Origin: Lachnospiraceae bacterium
Lineage (GTDB): Bacteria; Bacillota; Clostridia; Lachnospirales; Lachnospiraceae
Direction: 5' to 3'
Length of the DNA: 64,000 nucleotides
Assembly: GCA_022791635.1 (NCBI GenBank)
Contig: JAAVZL010000004.1
Coordinates: 1-64,000 of the forward strand
The first letter of the stretch is position 1, and the number at the start of each line of letters is the position of its first letter. The position numbers and the translations under genes are program-made. The notes beneath the pieces were generated by a model, which saw only the letters and a list, made by a program, of their open reading frames with translations, did not search any database and was not told the DNA's origin. Shown one piece after another: positions 1 to 7,783 of this stretch.

Positions 1-273
1 GTGCAGAAAACGCAGATCGCTTTTTCCAACAGACGCCAGTTTGCTTTCGTTTCTTTCCTGCCGGTGCGGAAAGCGAAGGAGAGGCCGGAGGTTTATATTG
101 TGGTGACTTTCGGGCTGGGATACCGTTTGGAGTCCCCGCGCGTAGATGCGGCAGTGGAGCCGTACCCCGGACGTTTTACCCATCATGTCCTGGTTTCCGG
201 GACAGGGGAGGTTGATGATGAGCTGATGGGATGGGTGAAGGAGGCTGCTGTCTTTTCGGCCGGTAAACGCTGA
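1..273 (+). CDS. DUF5655-like protein, C-terminal part
   Basis: Partial gene entering from the left edge; the GTG at base 1 is probably an internal codon. The 90 visible residues match the C-terminal half of DUF5655 proteins: a QKTQIAFSNRRQFAFVSFLP block, then AAVEPYPGRFTHHVLVSG and a final short helix. The biochemical role of this family is not established. No terminator is obvious after the stop codon. The family call rests on motif memory only; the truncation is an edge effect, not necessarily real. Confidence 0.6.
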   Translation: MQKTQIAFSNRRQFAFVSFLPVRKAKERPEVYIVVTFGLGYRLESPRVDAAVEPYPGRFTHHVLVSGTGEVDDELMGWVKEAAVFSAGKR

Positions 274-354
274 ATGGAACCACTGCTTTTTAAGCGGCGA
301 TACGGGCAGAAAGCGGCGGATAATCCTGGAGCTCCCGGAGAATTGGAGATAATC

Positions 355-394
355 TGTTGCAAAACATAAATGTTGCAAAAAAACACCTGCAACA
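355..394. promoter_or_regulatory. Putative enhancer (UAS) for the sigma-54 activator
   Basis: Three TGTTGCA half-sites: 355-361 and 371-377 on the plus strand, and the inverted copy TGCAACA at 388-394. The inner pair forms an inverted repeat TGTTGC-N12-GCAACA. They lie about 180-215 bp upstream of the -24 element at 571, a normal distance for a bacterial enhancer-binding protein acting through DNA looping. A similar set lies before the second sigma-54 promoter of the same locus. The likely binder is the PrpR-type protein at 2062-3990 (inference). Confidence 0.65.
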
Positions 395-568
395 ACCACA
401 AATCCATTCATTGCCATCCACAGGCGGAAGCAAAGATATCACAGCCCTGGGATGGTAATTTTTTTATCCCGGCCCGGTCCGTCTCCCCTCTGCCGGTTAT
501 TTATTGAGGCTTAACAGTTACTCTTTACGGAGTGAACAGTAACGCCAAACAAAATGACATTGGCAAGG

Positions 569-585
569 TTGGCACGCTTTTTGCT
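569..585 (+). promoter_or_regulatory. Sigma-54 (-24/-12) promoter
   Basis: TTGGCACG followed by a TTGCT block fits the consensus YTGGCACGRNNNTTGCW at 16 of 17 positions, with the invariant GG (571-572) and GC (583-584) exactly 12 bp apart. Transcription should start near 596. This rules out the upstream in-frame GTG at 532 as a start of the following gene and supports the ATG at 625. Confidence 0.88.
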
Positions 586-624
586 AAAGAATATAGTAAC
601 AAAAAAGAACAGGAGGGCAACCAT

Positions 625-1992
625 ATGGACTATACAAACTTGCTGAATCAAAAATCCCAAAAAAAATCAAAAGTAGGAATTATCGGAGCTACCCGGGGCT
701 ACGGTTATACCCTGCTTGCCCAGATCCCAAAGGTACAGCTGATGGAGCTGCGGGTGATCTGCTCCAGACATCCGGGGGAGTGTCTGGATGTATTAAAGGA
801 AATCGGCTATAATGAGGAGAGAATCGTATATTGTCGGGAGGAGGCAGACATCCGGCAGGCAGATGAGACAGCCATCCTGATTGTCAGTGACTACCGCCTG
901 GTGATGGAATGCGGAATCACCGCGCTGGTGGAATGCACCGGAAATACGGCAGTAAGCTCTGACGCAGCGCTCTTGGCCTTAAAGAGAGGCATCAACGTAT
1001 ACATGGTTTCCAAGGAGACGGACAGCGTGTGCGGTCCTTTGCTGAATCAGGTGGCGGCAGAGCATGGAGCGGTCTATGCCCTTGTGAACGGCGATCAGCC
1101 CAGAAACCTTCTGGATCTGTATTCCTGGGCAAGGCTGCTGGGACTGGAGATTGTGGCCGCCGGAAAATCCAGTGAGTACGATCTGGTCTGGGACAGGGAG
1201 ACAGGAGAGCTTACCTATACGGACGGAAGAGACACCTGGGAGCCTATGCCAAAGCTTCTGGATTGCTGGCAGTATGAGGGCAGAGAGACCTTAGAGAAAC
1301 GGGCGAAGCTTCTGGAGGGCTATGCGGAGGTGATTTCCGCGGATCTCTGCGAGATGAATCTGGTGTCAAATGTAACGGGGCTTGTGCCGGCTTCCCCCTT
1401 CCTGAGCTATCCCGTAGCCAAGACCAGTGAGCTTGCCAACATTTTTATTCCGGAGGAGGACGGAGGCATCTTAAAGAAAACGGGCGTGGTGGATGTGTTC
1501 TACAACCTGCGGGGAAAGGATGAGGCCAGCTTTTGCGGAGGAGAATTTATCATAATTAAGTGTGAAAATGAAAAAATGTGGGATATTTTAAAGAGTAAGG
1601 GACATGTTATGAGCCGCAACGGGAAGTATGCCTGCATTTATTATCCATATCACTATATGGGACTGGAGACTCCGGTGTCCATTTTGCTGGGGGATTTGAT
1701 GGAGATCGGAACCCATCCGGAATGCCGTCAGGTGAGCATCCTGGCAGGCGTGGCCAAAAAGGACCTTCCCAAGGGTACCGTTCTTACCGTTGCAGGGCAT
1801 CACCACTCCATTGAGGGCCTGGTGCCGGAGCTTTTGGAGCGGGAGAAGGCAGAGCAGGCGGCGCCCTTCTATCTGTTAAACGGCGCAACCCTTTTAAGAG
1901 ACGTAAAGGAGGGAAATCCGGTGACCCTTAAGGACGTGAACCTGTCAGGCCTTCCGGTCTATGAATACTATAAGCAGGGCCTTAAGCTTTAA
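625..1992 (+). CDS. SAF-domain NAD(P)-dependent oxidoreductase of a sugar-acid pathway
   Basis: Protein of 455 residues. The N-terminus has a Rossmann fold (KVGIIGATRGYGYTL; then ALVECTGN around residue 115), as in homoserine dehydrogenase-like enzymes. The C-terminal part (VAKKDLPKGTVLT...) looks like a SAF/AFP-type domain. The ATG at 625 follows AGGAGGG at 611-617 and lies downstream of the sigma-54 transcription start, so the longer GTG-started frame is unlikely. First gene of the locus with an activator, a DUF1537 kinase and an aldolase-type decarboxylase. By analogy with four-carbon acid-sugar pathways, where a dehydrogenase makes the 3-oxo acid that the kinase phosphorylates, it probably oxidises the incoming sugar acid. 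The substrate cannot be read from sequence. Confidence 0.72.
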   Translation: MDYTNLLNQKSQKKSKVGIIGATRGYGYTLLAQIPKVQLMELRVICSRHPGECLDVLKEIGYNEERIVYCREEADIRQADETAILIVSDYRLVMECGITALVECTGNTAVSSDAALLALKRGINVYMVSKETDSVCGPLLNQVAAEHGAVYALVNGDQPRNLLDLYSWARLLGLEIVAAGKSSEYDLVWDRETGELTYTDGRDTWEPMPKLLDCWQYEGRETLEKRAKLLEGYAEVISADLCEMNLVSNVTGLVPASPFLSYPVAKTSELANIFIPEEDGGILKKTGVVDVFYNLRGKDEASFCGGEFIIIKCENEKMWDILKSKGHVMSRNGKYACIYYPYHYMGLETPVSILLGDLMEIGTHPECRQVSILAGVAKKDLPKGTVLTVAGHHHSIEGLVPELLEREKAEQAAPFYLLNGATLLRDVKEGNPVTLKDVNLSGLPVYEYYKQGLKL

Positions 1993-2061
1993 GGCATGGA
2001 TGGGAAAAAGGCAGGGGCGGCCAAATAAGACGACCCTAAGAAAAGAAGGAGGGGGAGGGCT

Positions 2062-3990
2062 ATGCTGAGAGTTTTGCTGGTGGTACCATATCCGAAGCTG
2101 GAGGAGACGGCCAAGAAGATTTATACCAGACATTTTGAGCGCAGGGATATCCATATGGATATCCGGGTGATAAAGGCGGAGGAGATTGAGGAAAAGCTCT
2201 GGAACGAGACGTATGATCTGATTATTGGCCGGGGTCATACGGCGGCCGTGCTGCTTAAAAGAGAGCCCTACGTACCGGTACTGGAGATTCCCATTACGGG
2301 CTACGACGTTTGCCGCTCCCTGCTTCTGGCAAAGGAGAAATTCGGCCCCGGGAAGACCGCCGTGATTGTGTCCTCCAGCTACAATCACGATGAGCAGCTT
2401 CTTGGCCTGCTGGCCCAAATGGATGTGACCGTTCGGGAGGTGTCAGACTTTAATCGGGTGGGAGAGGCAGTCCGGGAGGCTGTGGAGCAGGGATACCGTA
2501 CCGTGATCGGAGGATATTCCGTGACCTCTGCAGCGTCGAAGCAGGGAGTAAATGCCATTACCATTGAAACCGGCGAAGAGGCAATTATACAGATTATGCA
2601 TGAGGCCGTGCGCATGATAGATACCATCTGTCAGGAGCGGGAGCAGAGAAACACCTATGAGACCATCACCCAGTCCTCTAAGGAAGGAATTATTTACGTG
2701 GATAGCAGGGGAGAGGTCCGCCTTGCCAACAAGAAGATCTTGCAGATGATTCTGACAGAGCACGCCTCGGTCCATGGACGGAAGCTGGAGGCCGTATACC
2801 CCTTTTTTGCCAAAAGATACAAAGAGGTGATAGGCTCCGGCAATCCCCTCTACAATGAGCTTCAGGATGTGGAGAAAAAGACTCTTTCCGTAGACTATGT
2901 GCCGGTGCTGGTGGGACAAAAGACGGTAGGGGTTGTGATTACTTGTCAGACTGTGAAAAAGATTCAGCAGATTGAGTCACAGATACGCAAAAAGCTCTCC
3001 GAAAAGGGGCTGGTGGCCAACTATACCTTTGCCGACGCCATCCGAAAAAGTGAGCTTATGGAAAAGACCGTGGCCATTGCCGGCAAATATGCCCAGGTGG
3101 ATTCCAATATCCTGATCGTAGGGGAGACGGGAACCGGCAAGGAGGTCATCGCCCAGAGCATCCACAATGCCAGCGGACGGAGAAACGGCCCCTTTGTGGC
3201 AGTGAACTGTGCGGCTCTTCCGGAAAATCTTCTGGAAAGCGAGCTTTTTGGCTATGTGGACGGGGCGTTTACCGGAAGCCGCAGAGGCGGGAAGATGGGT
3301 TTTTTTGAGCAGGCCCACAGGGGAACCCTTTTTTTGGACGAGATCTCGGAGATTCCCATCAATTTTCAGGGTAAGCTTTTACGGGTGCTCCAGGAGCGGC
3401 AGGTGCGTCGAATCGGAGACGATAAGGTCATAGATGTGGATGTCCGGATCATTGCGGCTACCAATAAAAATCTGTGGCAGATGGTGCTGGAAAAGGAATT
3501 TCGTCAGGATCTTCTGTACCGCGTCGATGTGCTGGAGATCTGCATCCCTCCTCTTCGGGAGCGCAAGGAGGATATTATGCCGTTGTTTTACGGCTTTTTA
3601 AAGGAGTATAACAATCGGTTCGGAAAGGATATTGCCGGCTGTACCAAGAGAGCCGGTGAGCTTTTGATTCACTATCCGTATAAGGGAAATATCCGGGAGC
3701 TCCGCAACATAGCGGAGCGTGTGGCGGTCATGTGTGAGGAAAAGGAGATTGATGACCATCTTATGGAGACGGCTCTGTACCCGGAGGATGTATTTTCTTC
3801 CCGCAGCGGCTTTTACGGCAGAATGCGGCCGGAGAAGGAGGAGACTCTGGAGGAACGGGAGACCTCGGAGCGGGAGCGGATCGCGGAGGCCCTTATGAAA
3901 ACCGGAGGCAGAAAGGGAGCGGCGGCGGAGCTTTTGGGCATGGATCGCTCTACCCTTTGGAGAAAGATGAAGCTTTATGAAATCGAATAA
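2062..3990 (+). CDS. Sigma-54 enhancer-binding activator, PrpR type
   Basis: Protein of 642 residues. In order: a PrpR_N-type ligand-sensing domain (about 1-190), a PAS domain (about 195-310), an AAA+ domain with Walker A GETGTGKE (354-361), a GAFTGS loop (401-406) and Walker B GTLFLDEI (about 424-431), and a C-terminal Fis-type HTH (about 600-642, GAAAELLGMDRSTLWRK). Proteins of this architecture hydrolyse ATP to open sigma-54 promoters. The GAFTGA loop that contacts sigma-54 carries Ser in place of the final Ala. PrpR_N domains bind small carboxylic acids or CoA-linked metabolites, so the inducer is probably a pathway acid (inference). The gene lies between the oxidoreductase and the kinase, and rpoN itself is two genes downstream. 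Confidence 0.92.
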   Translation: MLRVLLVVPYPKLEETAKKIYTRHFERRDIHMDIRVIKAEEIEEKLWNETYDLIIGRGHTAAVLLKREPYVPVLEIPITGYDVCRSLLLAKEKFGPGKTAVIVSSSYNHDEQLLGLLAQMDVTVREVSDFNRVGEAVREAVEQGYRTVIGGYSVTSAASKQGVNAITIETGEEAIIQIMHEAVRMIDTICQEREQRNTYETITQSSKEGIIYVDSRGEVRLANKKILQMILTEHASVHGRKLEAVYPFFAKRYKEVIGSGNPLYNELQDVEKKTLSVDYVPVLVGQKTVGVVITCQTVKKIQQIESQIRKKLSEKGLVANYTFADAIRKSELMEKTVAIAGKYAQVDSNILIVGETGTGKEVIAQSIHNASGRRNGPFVAVNCAALPENLLESELFGYVDGAFTGSRRGGKMGFFEQAHRGTLFLDEISEIPINFQGKLLRVLQERQVRRIGDDKVIDVDVRIIAATNKNLWQMVLEKEFRQDLLYRVDVLEICIPPLRERKEDIMPLFYGFLKEYNNRFGKDIAGCTKRAGELLIHYPYKGNIRELRNIAERVAVMCEEKEIDDHLMETALYPEDVFSSRSGFYGRMRPEKEETLEERETSERERIAEALMKTGGRKGAAAELLGMDRSTLWRKMKLYEIE

Positions 3991-4006
3991 AGAAGGTGAG
4001 ACCAAA

Positions 4007-5308
4007 GTGAAGGATAAGACAAGGAAGAAAGGGCAGGTTTTGGGCTGTGTAGCGGATGATTTTACGGGAGCCTCAGACGCGGCAAGCTTCTTGCAAAAGG
4101 CCGGAATGCATACGCTGCTCATCAACGAGGTGCAAAAGGATATTTTGATCCCCGAGGATACGGACGCCATTGTGATTGCTTTAAAATCCCGCACCCAGGA
4201 GACGAGAGCGGCAGTGCACGATACCCTGGGAGCCATGGAGTGGCTTAAGGATCAGGGGGCTACAAAGCTTTACTTTAAATACTGCTCCACCTTTGATTCC
4301 ACCAGGGAAGGAAATATCGGCCCTGTGGCAGATGCAATCCTTGCATATCTTGAGCAGCCCTACACGGTGCTGTGCCCCTCTCTCCCGGTAAACGGGCGGG
4401 TTGTAAAGGAGGGACGATTATATGTAAAGGGAGAGCCTCTGGATGAAAGTCCTATGAGAAACCATCCGCTGACGCCTATGTGGGACAGCCGGATCAAGAA
4501 TCTGATAGAGGCTCAGAGCGCCTATCAGGCAGCAGAGCTTTTTCGGGATCGACTGGAGATTGGCAAGGGTGAGCTTAAGGAGTGGCTGGACGGACAGAGC
4601 CCCATGGGGGAACACTTTTATGTAATTCCCGATTATGTAGATGAGCAGGACGGGGAAAATATTGTGCGCCTGTTTGGAGGGCTTACGTTTTTGACAGGAG
4701 GCTCCGGACTTTTGGAGCCCCTGGCCCTTTCCATGAGAAGAGAAGCAGGAGATGAGAAGAGGGCCTCATTGATCCAGAGAGCAAAAAACTTAAGACCCGG
4801 CGTCGTGCTTGCAGGAAGCTGTTCCGTGGCTACGCTGGCACAGATTCGGGACTATCAGAAGCGGGGAGGCGTTTCCCTGCAGATAGATCCGATGGCGCTT
4901 CTAAAGGGAGAGCAGACGGCAGAGGATATTTTGGACTTTATTTTACAGAGATCGGACCAGGAGATTCTGATCTATTCCTCAGATGAGGCAGATAAGGTCA
5001 GGGAGGTACAGAAATCCGGCAGAGCCAGAATTGCCAAGGCGATTGAAGAGACCTTAAGCCGTGTGGCGACAGAATTGGTGAGGCAGGGTTATGGGCGGAT
5101 TGTAGTTGCAGGAGGCGAAACATCCGGTGCGGTGACGAAGGCACTGGGCTTTGCCGCCTTTGAGATAGGGCCTTCGGTTGCCCCCGGGGTCCCCGTGATG
5201 ACGCCCCTGGAAAACAGGGAGATACGGCTGGTGCTGAAATCCGGCAATTTTGGACAGGAAGACTTTTTTACAAGAGCACTGTGTATGACGAAAGGAGAAA
5301 AGCTATGA
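4007..5308 (+). CDS. otnK: Four-carbon acid sugar kinase (DUF1537 family)
   Basis: Protein of 433 residues with both DUF1537 halves: the N-terminal substrate domain (GCVADDFTGASDA near the start) and the C-terminal nucleotide-binding domain (VVAGGETSGAVTKALG, about residue 365). The family phosphorylates 3-oxo-tetronates or tetronates on O4 with ATP. An upstream ATG at 3977 overlaps the activator gene, but GTG 4007 has a perfect AGGTGA seven bases upstream and leaves a normal N-terminus. The next gene is a class II aldolase-family decarboxylase, the OtnK-OtnC arrangement, rather than PdxA2, which would suggest a threonate kinase. The exact substrate (erythronate, threonate or a branched acid) is unknown, so the symbol is tentative. 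Confidence 0.83.
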   Translation: MKDKTRKKGQVLGCVADDFTGASDAASFLQKAGMHTLLINEVQKDILIPEDTDAIVIALKSRTQETRAAVHDTLGAMEWLKDQGATKLYFKYCSTFDSTREGNIGPVADAILAYLEQPYTVLCPSLPVNGRVVKEGRLYVKGEPLDESPMRNHPLTPMWDSRIKNLIEAQSAYQAAELFRDRLEIGKGELKEWLDGQSPMGEHFYVIPDYVDEQDGENIVRLFGGLTFLTGGSGLLEPLALSMRREAGDEKRASLIQRAKNLRPGVVLAGSCSVATLAQIRDYQKRGGVSLQIDPMALLKGEQTAEDILDFILQRSDQEILIYSSDEADKVREVQKSGRARIAKAIEETLSRVATELVRQGYGRIVVAGGETSGAVTKALGFAAFEIGPSVAPGVPVMTPLENREIRLVLKSGNFGQEDFFTRALCMTKGEKL

Positions 5309-5925
5309 GAAACGAACTGGAGAAAAAGAAAGAAGATGCTATCTGGATTGCCAAAATGCTGTTTGAGAGAGGAAAGGCTACAGGCTCCTCAGCCAATTTA
5401 AGTTTTTTGCATGAGGGATATGTCTATATTACAGGCAGCGGAACCTGTTTTGGAAGGCTGGATGCGGACAGCTTTTCCAAGGTGGCTATGGATGGCACTC
5501 ACGTGGACGGCCTAAAGCCCAGCAAAGAGCTTCCTCTTCATCAAATGTATTATCGGAAATCGGAGGAGATTCAGGCGGTCATTCATGTTCACAGCTTTTA
5601 TGCAACCATCTATACTTTTTTGAAGCACCAGAATCCAAAAGATATTGTGCCGGCGTACACTCCCTATCTGCAGATGAAGGTGGGAACTGTCGGTCTGGTT
5701 CCCTATGCAAAGCCGGGCAGTGCGGAGCTGTTCGGATATTTTGAGCAGGCCGTTTCCCACAGTGATGCTTTTCTTTTGGCTCAGCACGGTCCTGTGGTAG
5801 GGGGGAAATCCCTAATGGATGCCTTTTACGGCCTGGAGGAGCTGGAGGAGAGCTGTCGAATTGCCTGGACACTGGCGGGCGATCAGAGAGAATTCATAGA
5901 TCTCCCTCAGAGGAACCAAAAGTAG
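5305..5925 (+). CDS. otnC: Class II aldolase-family decarboxylase (OtnC-like)
   Basis: Protein of 206 residues of the class II aldolase/adducin fold. Visible metal-site features are the acidic residue in SKELPLHQ, the HVHSFYA His pair, and the later His in AQHGPVVGG. In acid-sugar clusters this family decarboxylates 3-oxo-tetronate 4-phosphate to dihydroxyacetone phosphate and CO2; other members are sugar-phosphate aldolases. ATG 5305 overlaps the kinase stop by four bases (ATGA) and has AAAGGAG upstream, so translation is probably coupled; the in-frame GTG at 5281 is less likely. Adjacency to the DUF1537 kinase is the main reason for preferring the decarboxylase role. Confidence 0.8.
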   Translation: MRNELEKKKEDAIWIAKMLFERGKATGSSANLSFLHEGYVYITGSGTCFGRLDADSFSKVAMDGTHVDGLKPSKELPLHQMYYRKSEEIQAVIHVHSFYATIYTFLKHQNPKDIVPAYTPYLQMKVGTVGLVPYAKPGSAELFGYFEQAVSHSDAFLLAQHGPVVGGKSLMDAFYGLEELEESCRIAWTLAGDQREFIDLPQRNQK

Positions 5926-5942
5926 AAAAAGAAGGCAGTCCT

Positions 5943-7217
5943 ATGGAGCAGAAGTATCAGATTATACAAAATCAAAAGCAAATCATGTCCCAGAAGCAGC
6001 TTCTGTCTATGACCAATGCGGAGCTTGACCTGTTCCTTCGCACGGAATATCTGGAAAACCCTATGCTGGAGCAGACGGACGAATCGGCCGGAGCGGAGCG
6101 GGCGGAAATCCTGCCCTCCAATGAGGAGGGCAAGTGGAACCGGCCCATGGAGGAGCCCGTGGATTTGAAGGCTTATCTGAAGCAGCAGCTGAAAATCGGC
6201 GCCGAGGACCGAAAATCCGTGAAAATAAAGGAATATCTGATTGAATGTGTGGAGGATACAGGGTATTTTACAATGCAGCTTTCGGAAGCGGCCCAGGCCT
6301 GCGGCGTATCCCTTGGATATATAGAACATTGTATGGAGGAACTCCGACTGTTGGAACCAGTTGGAGTTTTCTCTGCCAATCTGACAGAATGTCTGTTGTG
6401 CCAGCTAAAAGTCCTTGGAATAGAGAACCAAGAGCTTGAGATTATGATTCGGGAGCATTTGGAGGATGTGGCTGAGGGAAGAATCAGCCGGATTTCCAGA
6501 GCTCTTCATATTTCCACGGCCCAGGTGCGTAAACACATATTGCTTATCAGCACCTTAAAGCCCAGACCGGCCATGGGCTTTGGAGGCAGTCGGGCAGAGT
6601 ACATTGTACCGGATATTGTGCTTCGCAGGGAAGGAGAGAAGTGGGAGATTGAATTGCATGATTCCTGGATGGGCGGATACCGGATCAACGACTATTACCT
6701 GAAAATGATGACAGAGACAAAGGATTTGACCCTGAAAAAATATTTTCAGGACAAAGCCGGCCGGGCCAGATTGATCCTGCAGAACGTGGAGCAGAGGAGA
6801 CAGACCCTGCTTGCGCTTATGCAGGTGATTCTGGCGTGGCAGCTTCCGTTTTTTGCGGGAAGGGGGAGCCTGCGGCCTATGACCATGACGGAAGCGGCGG
6901 AGAAAATGGGAGTGAACCCCTCCACCGTCTCCCGGGCTGTGAAGGGAAAATATCTGCAATACCCACAGGGGACCCTTCTATTAAAGGAGCTGTTTTCCCA
7001 GGGGATTGCAAAGGATGCCGGGGAGACAGAGGTGAACGCCCAAGAAATCAAGAGACTTCTTGCCGCGTGGGTGAAGGAGGAGGATAAGAAAAAGCCCTAC
7101 AGCGATCAGAAATTAAAGGAAATGCTGGAGGAGCAGGAGATATATGTTTCCCGGCGGGTGGTGGCAAAGTATCGAAGCGACATGGGAATCAAGGGGAGCT
7201 TTGACCGGAAGGAGTAA
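5943..7217 (+). CDS. rpoN: RNA polymerase sigma-54 factor
   Basis: Protein of 424 residues. Region I is Gln-rich (QKQIMSQKQLLSMTNAEL), followed by an acidic linker, the core-binding domain, an HTH with MTEAAEKMGVNPSTVSRAVK (about 315-335), and the C-terminal RpoN box SRRVVAKYRSDMGI (about 400-413), which reads the -24 element. It sits inside the catabolic locus, 17 bp after the decarboxylase gene, between two sigma-54 promoters. Genomes usually carry one rpoN, so this locus may hold the cell's only copy; if so, its expression may depend in part on itself through the promoter at 569. No separate promoter is obvious just upstream. Confidence 0.95.
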   Translation: MEQKYQIIQNQKQIMSQKQLLSMTNAELDLFLRTEYLENPMLEQTDESAGAERAEILPSNEEGKWNRPMEEPVDLKAYLKQQLKIGAEDRKSVKIKEYLIECVEDTGYFTMQLSEAAQACGVSLGYIEHCMEELRLLEPVGVFSANLTECLLCQLKVLGIENQELEIMIREHLEDVAEGRISRISRALHISTAQVRKHILLISTLKPRPAMGFGGSRAEYIVPDIVLRREGEKWEIELHDSWMGGYRINDYYLKMMTETKDLTLKKYFQDKAGRARLILQNVEQRRQTLLALMQVILAWQLPFFAGRGSLRPMTMTEAAEKMGVNPSTVSRAVKGKYLQYPQGTLLLKELFSQGIAKDAGETEVNAQEIKRLLAAWVKEEDKKKPYSDQKLKEMLEEQEIYVSRRVVAKYRSDMGIKGSFDRKE

Positions 7218-7220
7218 AGG

Positions 7221-7259
7221 TGTTGCAACCTTTTTGTGGCCTCTGCAACGAGCGCAACG
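7221..7259. promoter_or_regulatory. Putative enhancer (UAS) for the second sigma-54 promoter
   Basis: TGTTGCA at 7221-7227 and inverted half-sites TGCAACG at 7244-7250 and CGCAACG at 7253-7259, starting four bases after the rpoN stop codon. They are the same half-site family as at 355-394 but with different spacing. The distance to the -24 element (7379) is about 120-158 bp, suitable for looping by the PrpR-type activator. Confidence 0.58.
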
Positions 7260-7376
7260 AATCAGAAGGAAAGAGAGGGAAGGCTTTCGGAGCTTTCCTA
7301 TTATCAAGAGGATAATATTTACCTGAATTCGTCGGTTTCACCAGAATAAAAAAATATTTTGCCGCTTTTTTGGGAG

Positions 7377-7393
7377 ATGGCACAGATTTTGCT
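7377..7393 (+). promoter_or_regulatory. Sigma-54 (-24/-12) promoter of permease operon
   Basis: TGGCAC at 7378-7383, five bases, then TTGCT at 7389-7393, with the GG-to-GC distance exactly 12 bp. It drives the KdgT-type permease and amidohydrolase genes. The transcript would start near 7405 and carry the whole three-unit repeat array (7445-7764) as an untranslated leader of nearly 380 nt. Confidence 0.85.
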
Positions 7394-7444
7394 AATTATT
7401 AAGTTATCAATCAAATGCTGTGCAGCTGCGGCAGAATGAAAAAA

Positions 7445-7771
7445 ACTGGAAACAGCAATATCCCCGGGACACATAGAACGATTTACGGACGTGGCTTTAT
7501 ACGGCCGGAAATTGTTCTTGGTAAAGATGTGTGGAGAGGGATATTGCGGAACTGGAAACAGCAATATCCCCGAGACACATAGAACGATTTACGGACGTAT
7601 CTTTTATACGGCCGGAAATTGTTCTCGATAAGGATGTGTGGAGAGGGATATTGCGGAACTGGAAACAGCAATATCCCCGAGACACATAGAACGATTTACG
7701 GACGTATCTTTTATACGGCCGGAAATTGTTCTCGATAAGGATGTGTGGAGAGGGATATTGCGGAACTGGAA
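7445..7771 (+). repeat. Three tandem copies of a structured leader element
   Basis: Units at 7445-7550 (106 bp), 7551-7657 and 7658-7764 (107 bp each), followed by ACTGGAATGGAGG that provides the permease ribosome binding site. Each unit folds as a long hairpin: CAATATCCC pairs with GGGATATTG, ACACAT with ATGTGT, GAACGATTTACGG with CCGGAAATTGTTC, and CGTAT with ATACG at the tip. Between units the sequence GGGATATTGC-N13-GCAATATCCC makes a second perfect hairpin whose loop is GGAACTGGAAACA, so the array can fold in two registers. Unit 1 differs from units 2 and 3 at bases that change from G-U to A-U or G-C pairs in the CGAG/CTCG pairing. Confidence 0.85.
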
Positions 7772-7783
7772 TGGAGGTTATGT

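Noticed and set aside
532..624. In-frame GTG start extending the SAF oxidoreductase by 31 codons
   Set aside because: It lies upstream of the sigma-54 transcription start near 596, which runs through this stretch, and lacks a ribosome binding site; ATG 625 has AGGAGGG.
7445..7764. CRISPR array
   Set aside because: Units are about 107 bp, directly abutting without spacers, and internally palindromic; no cas genes are present.
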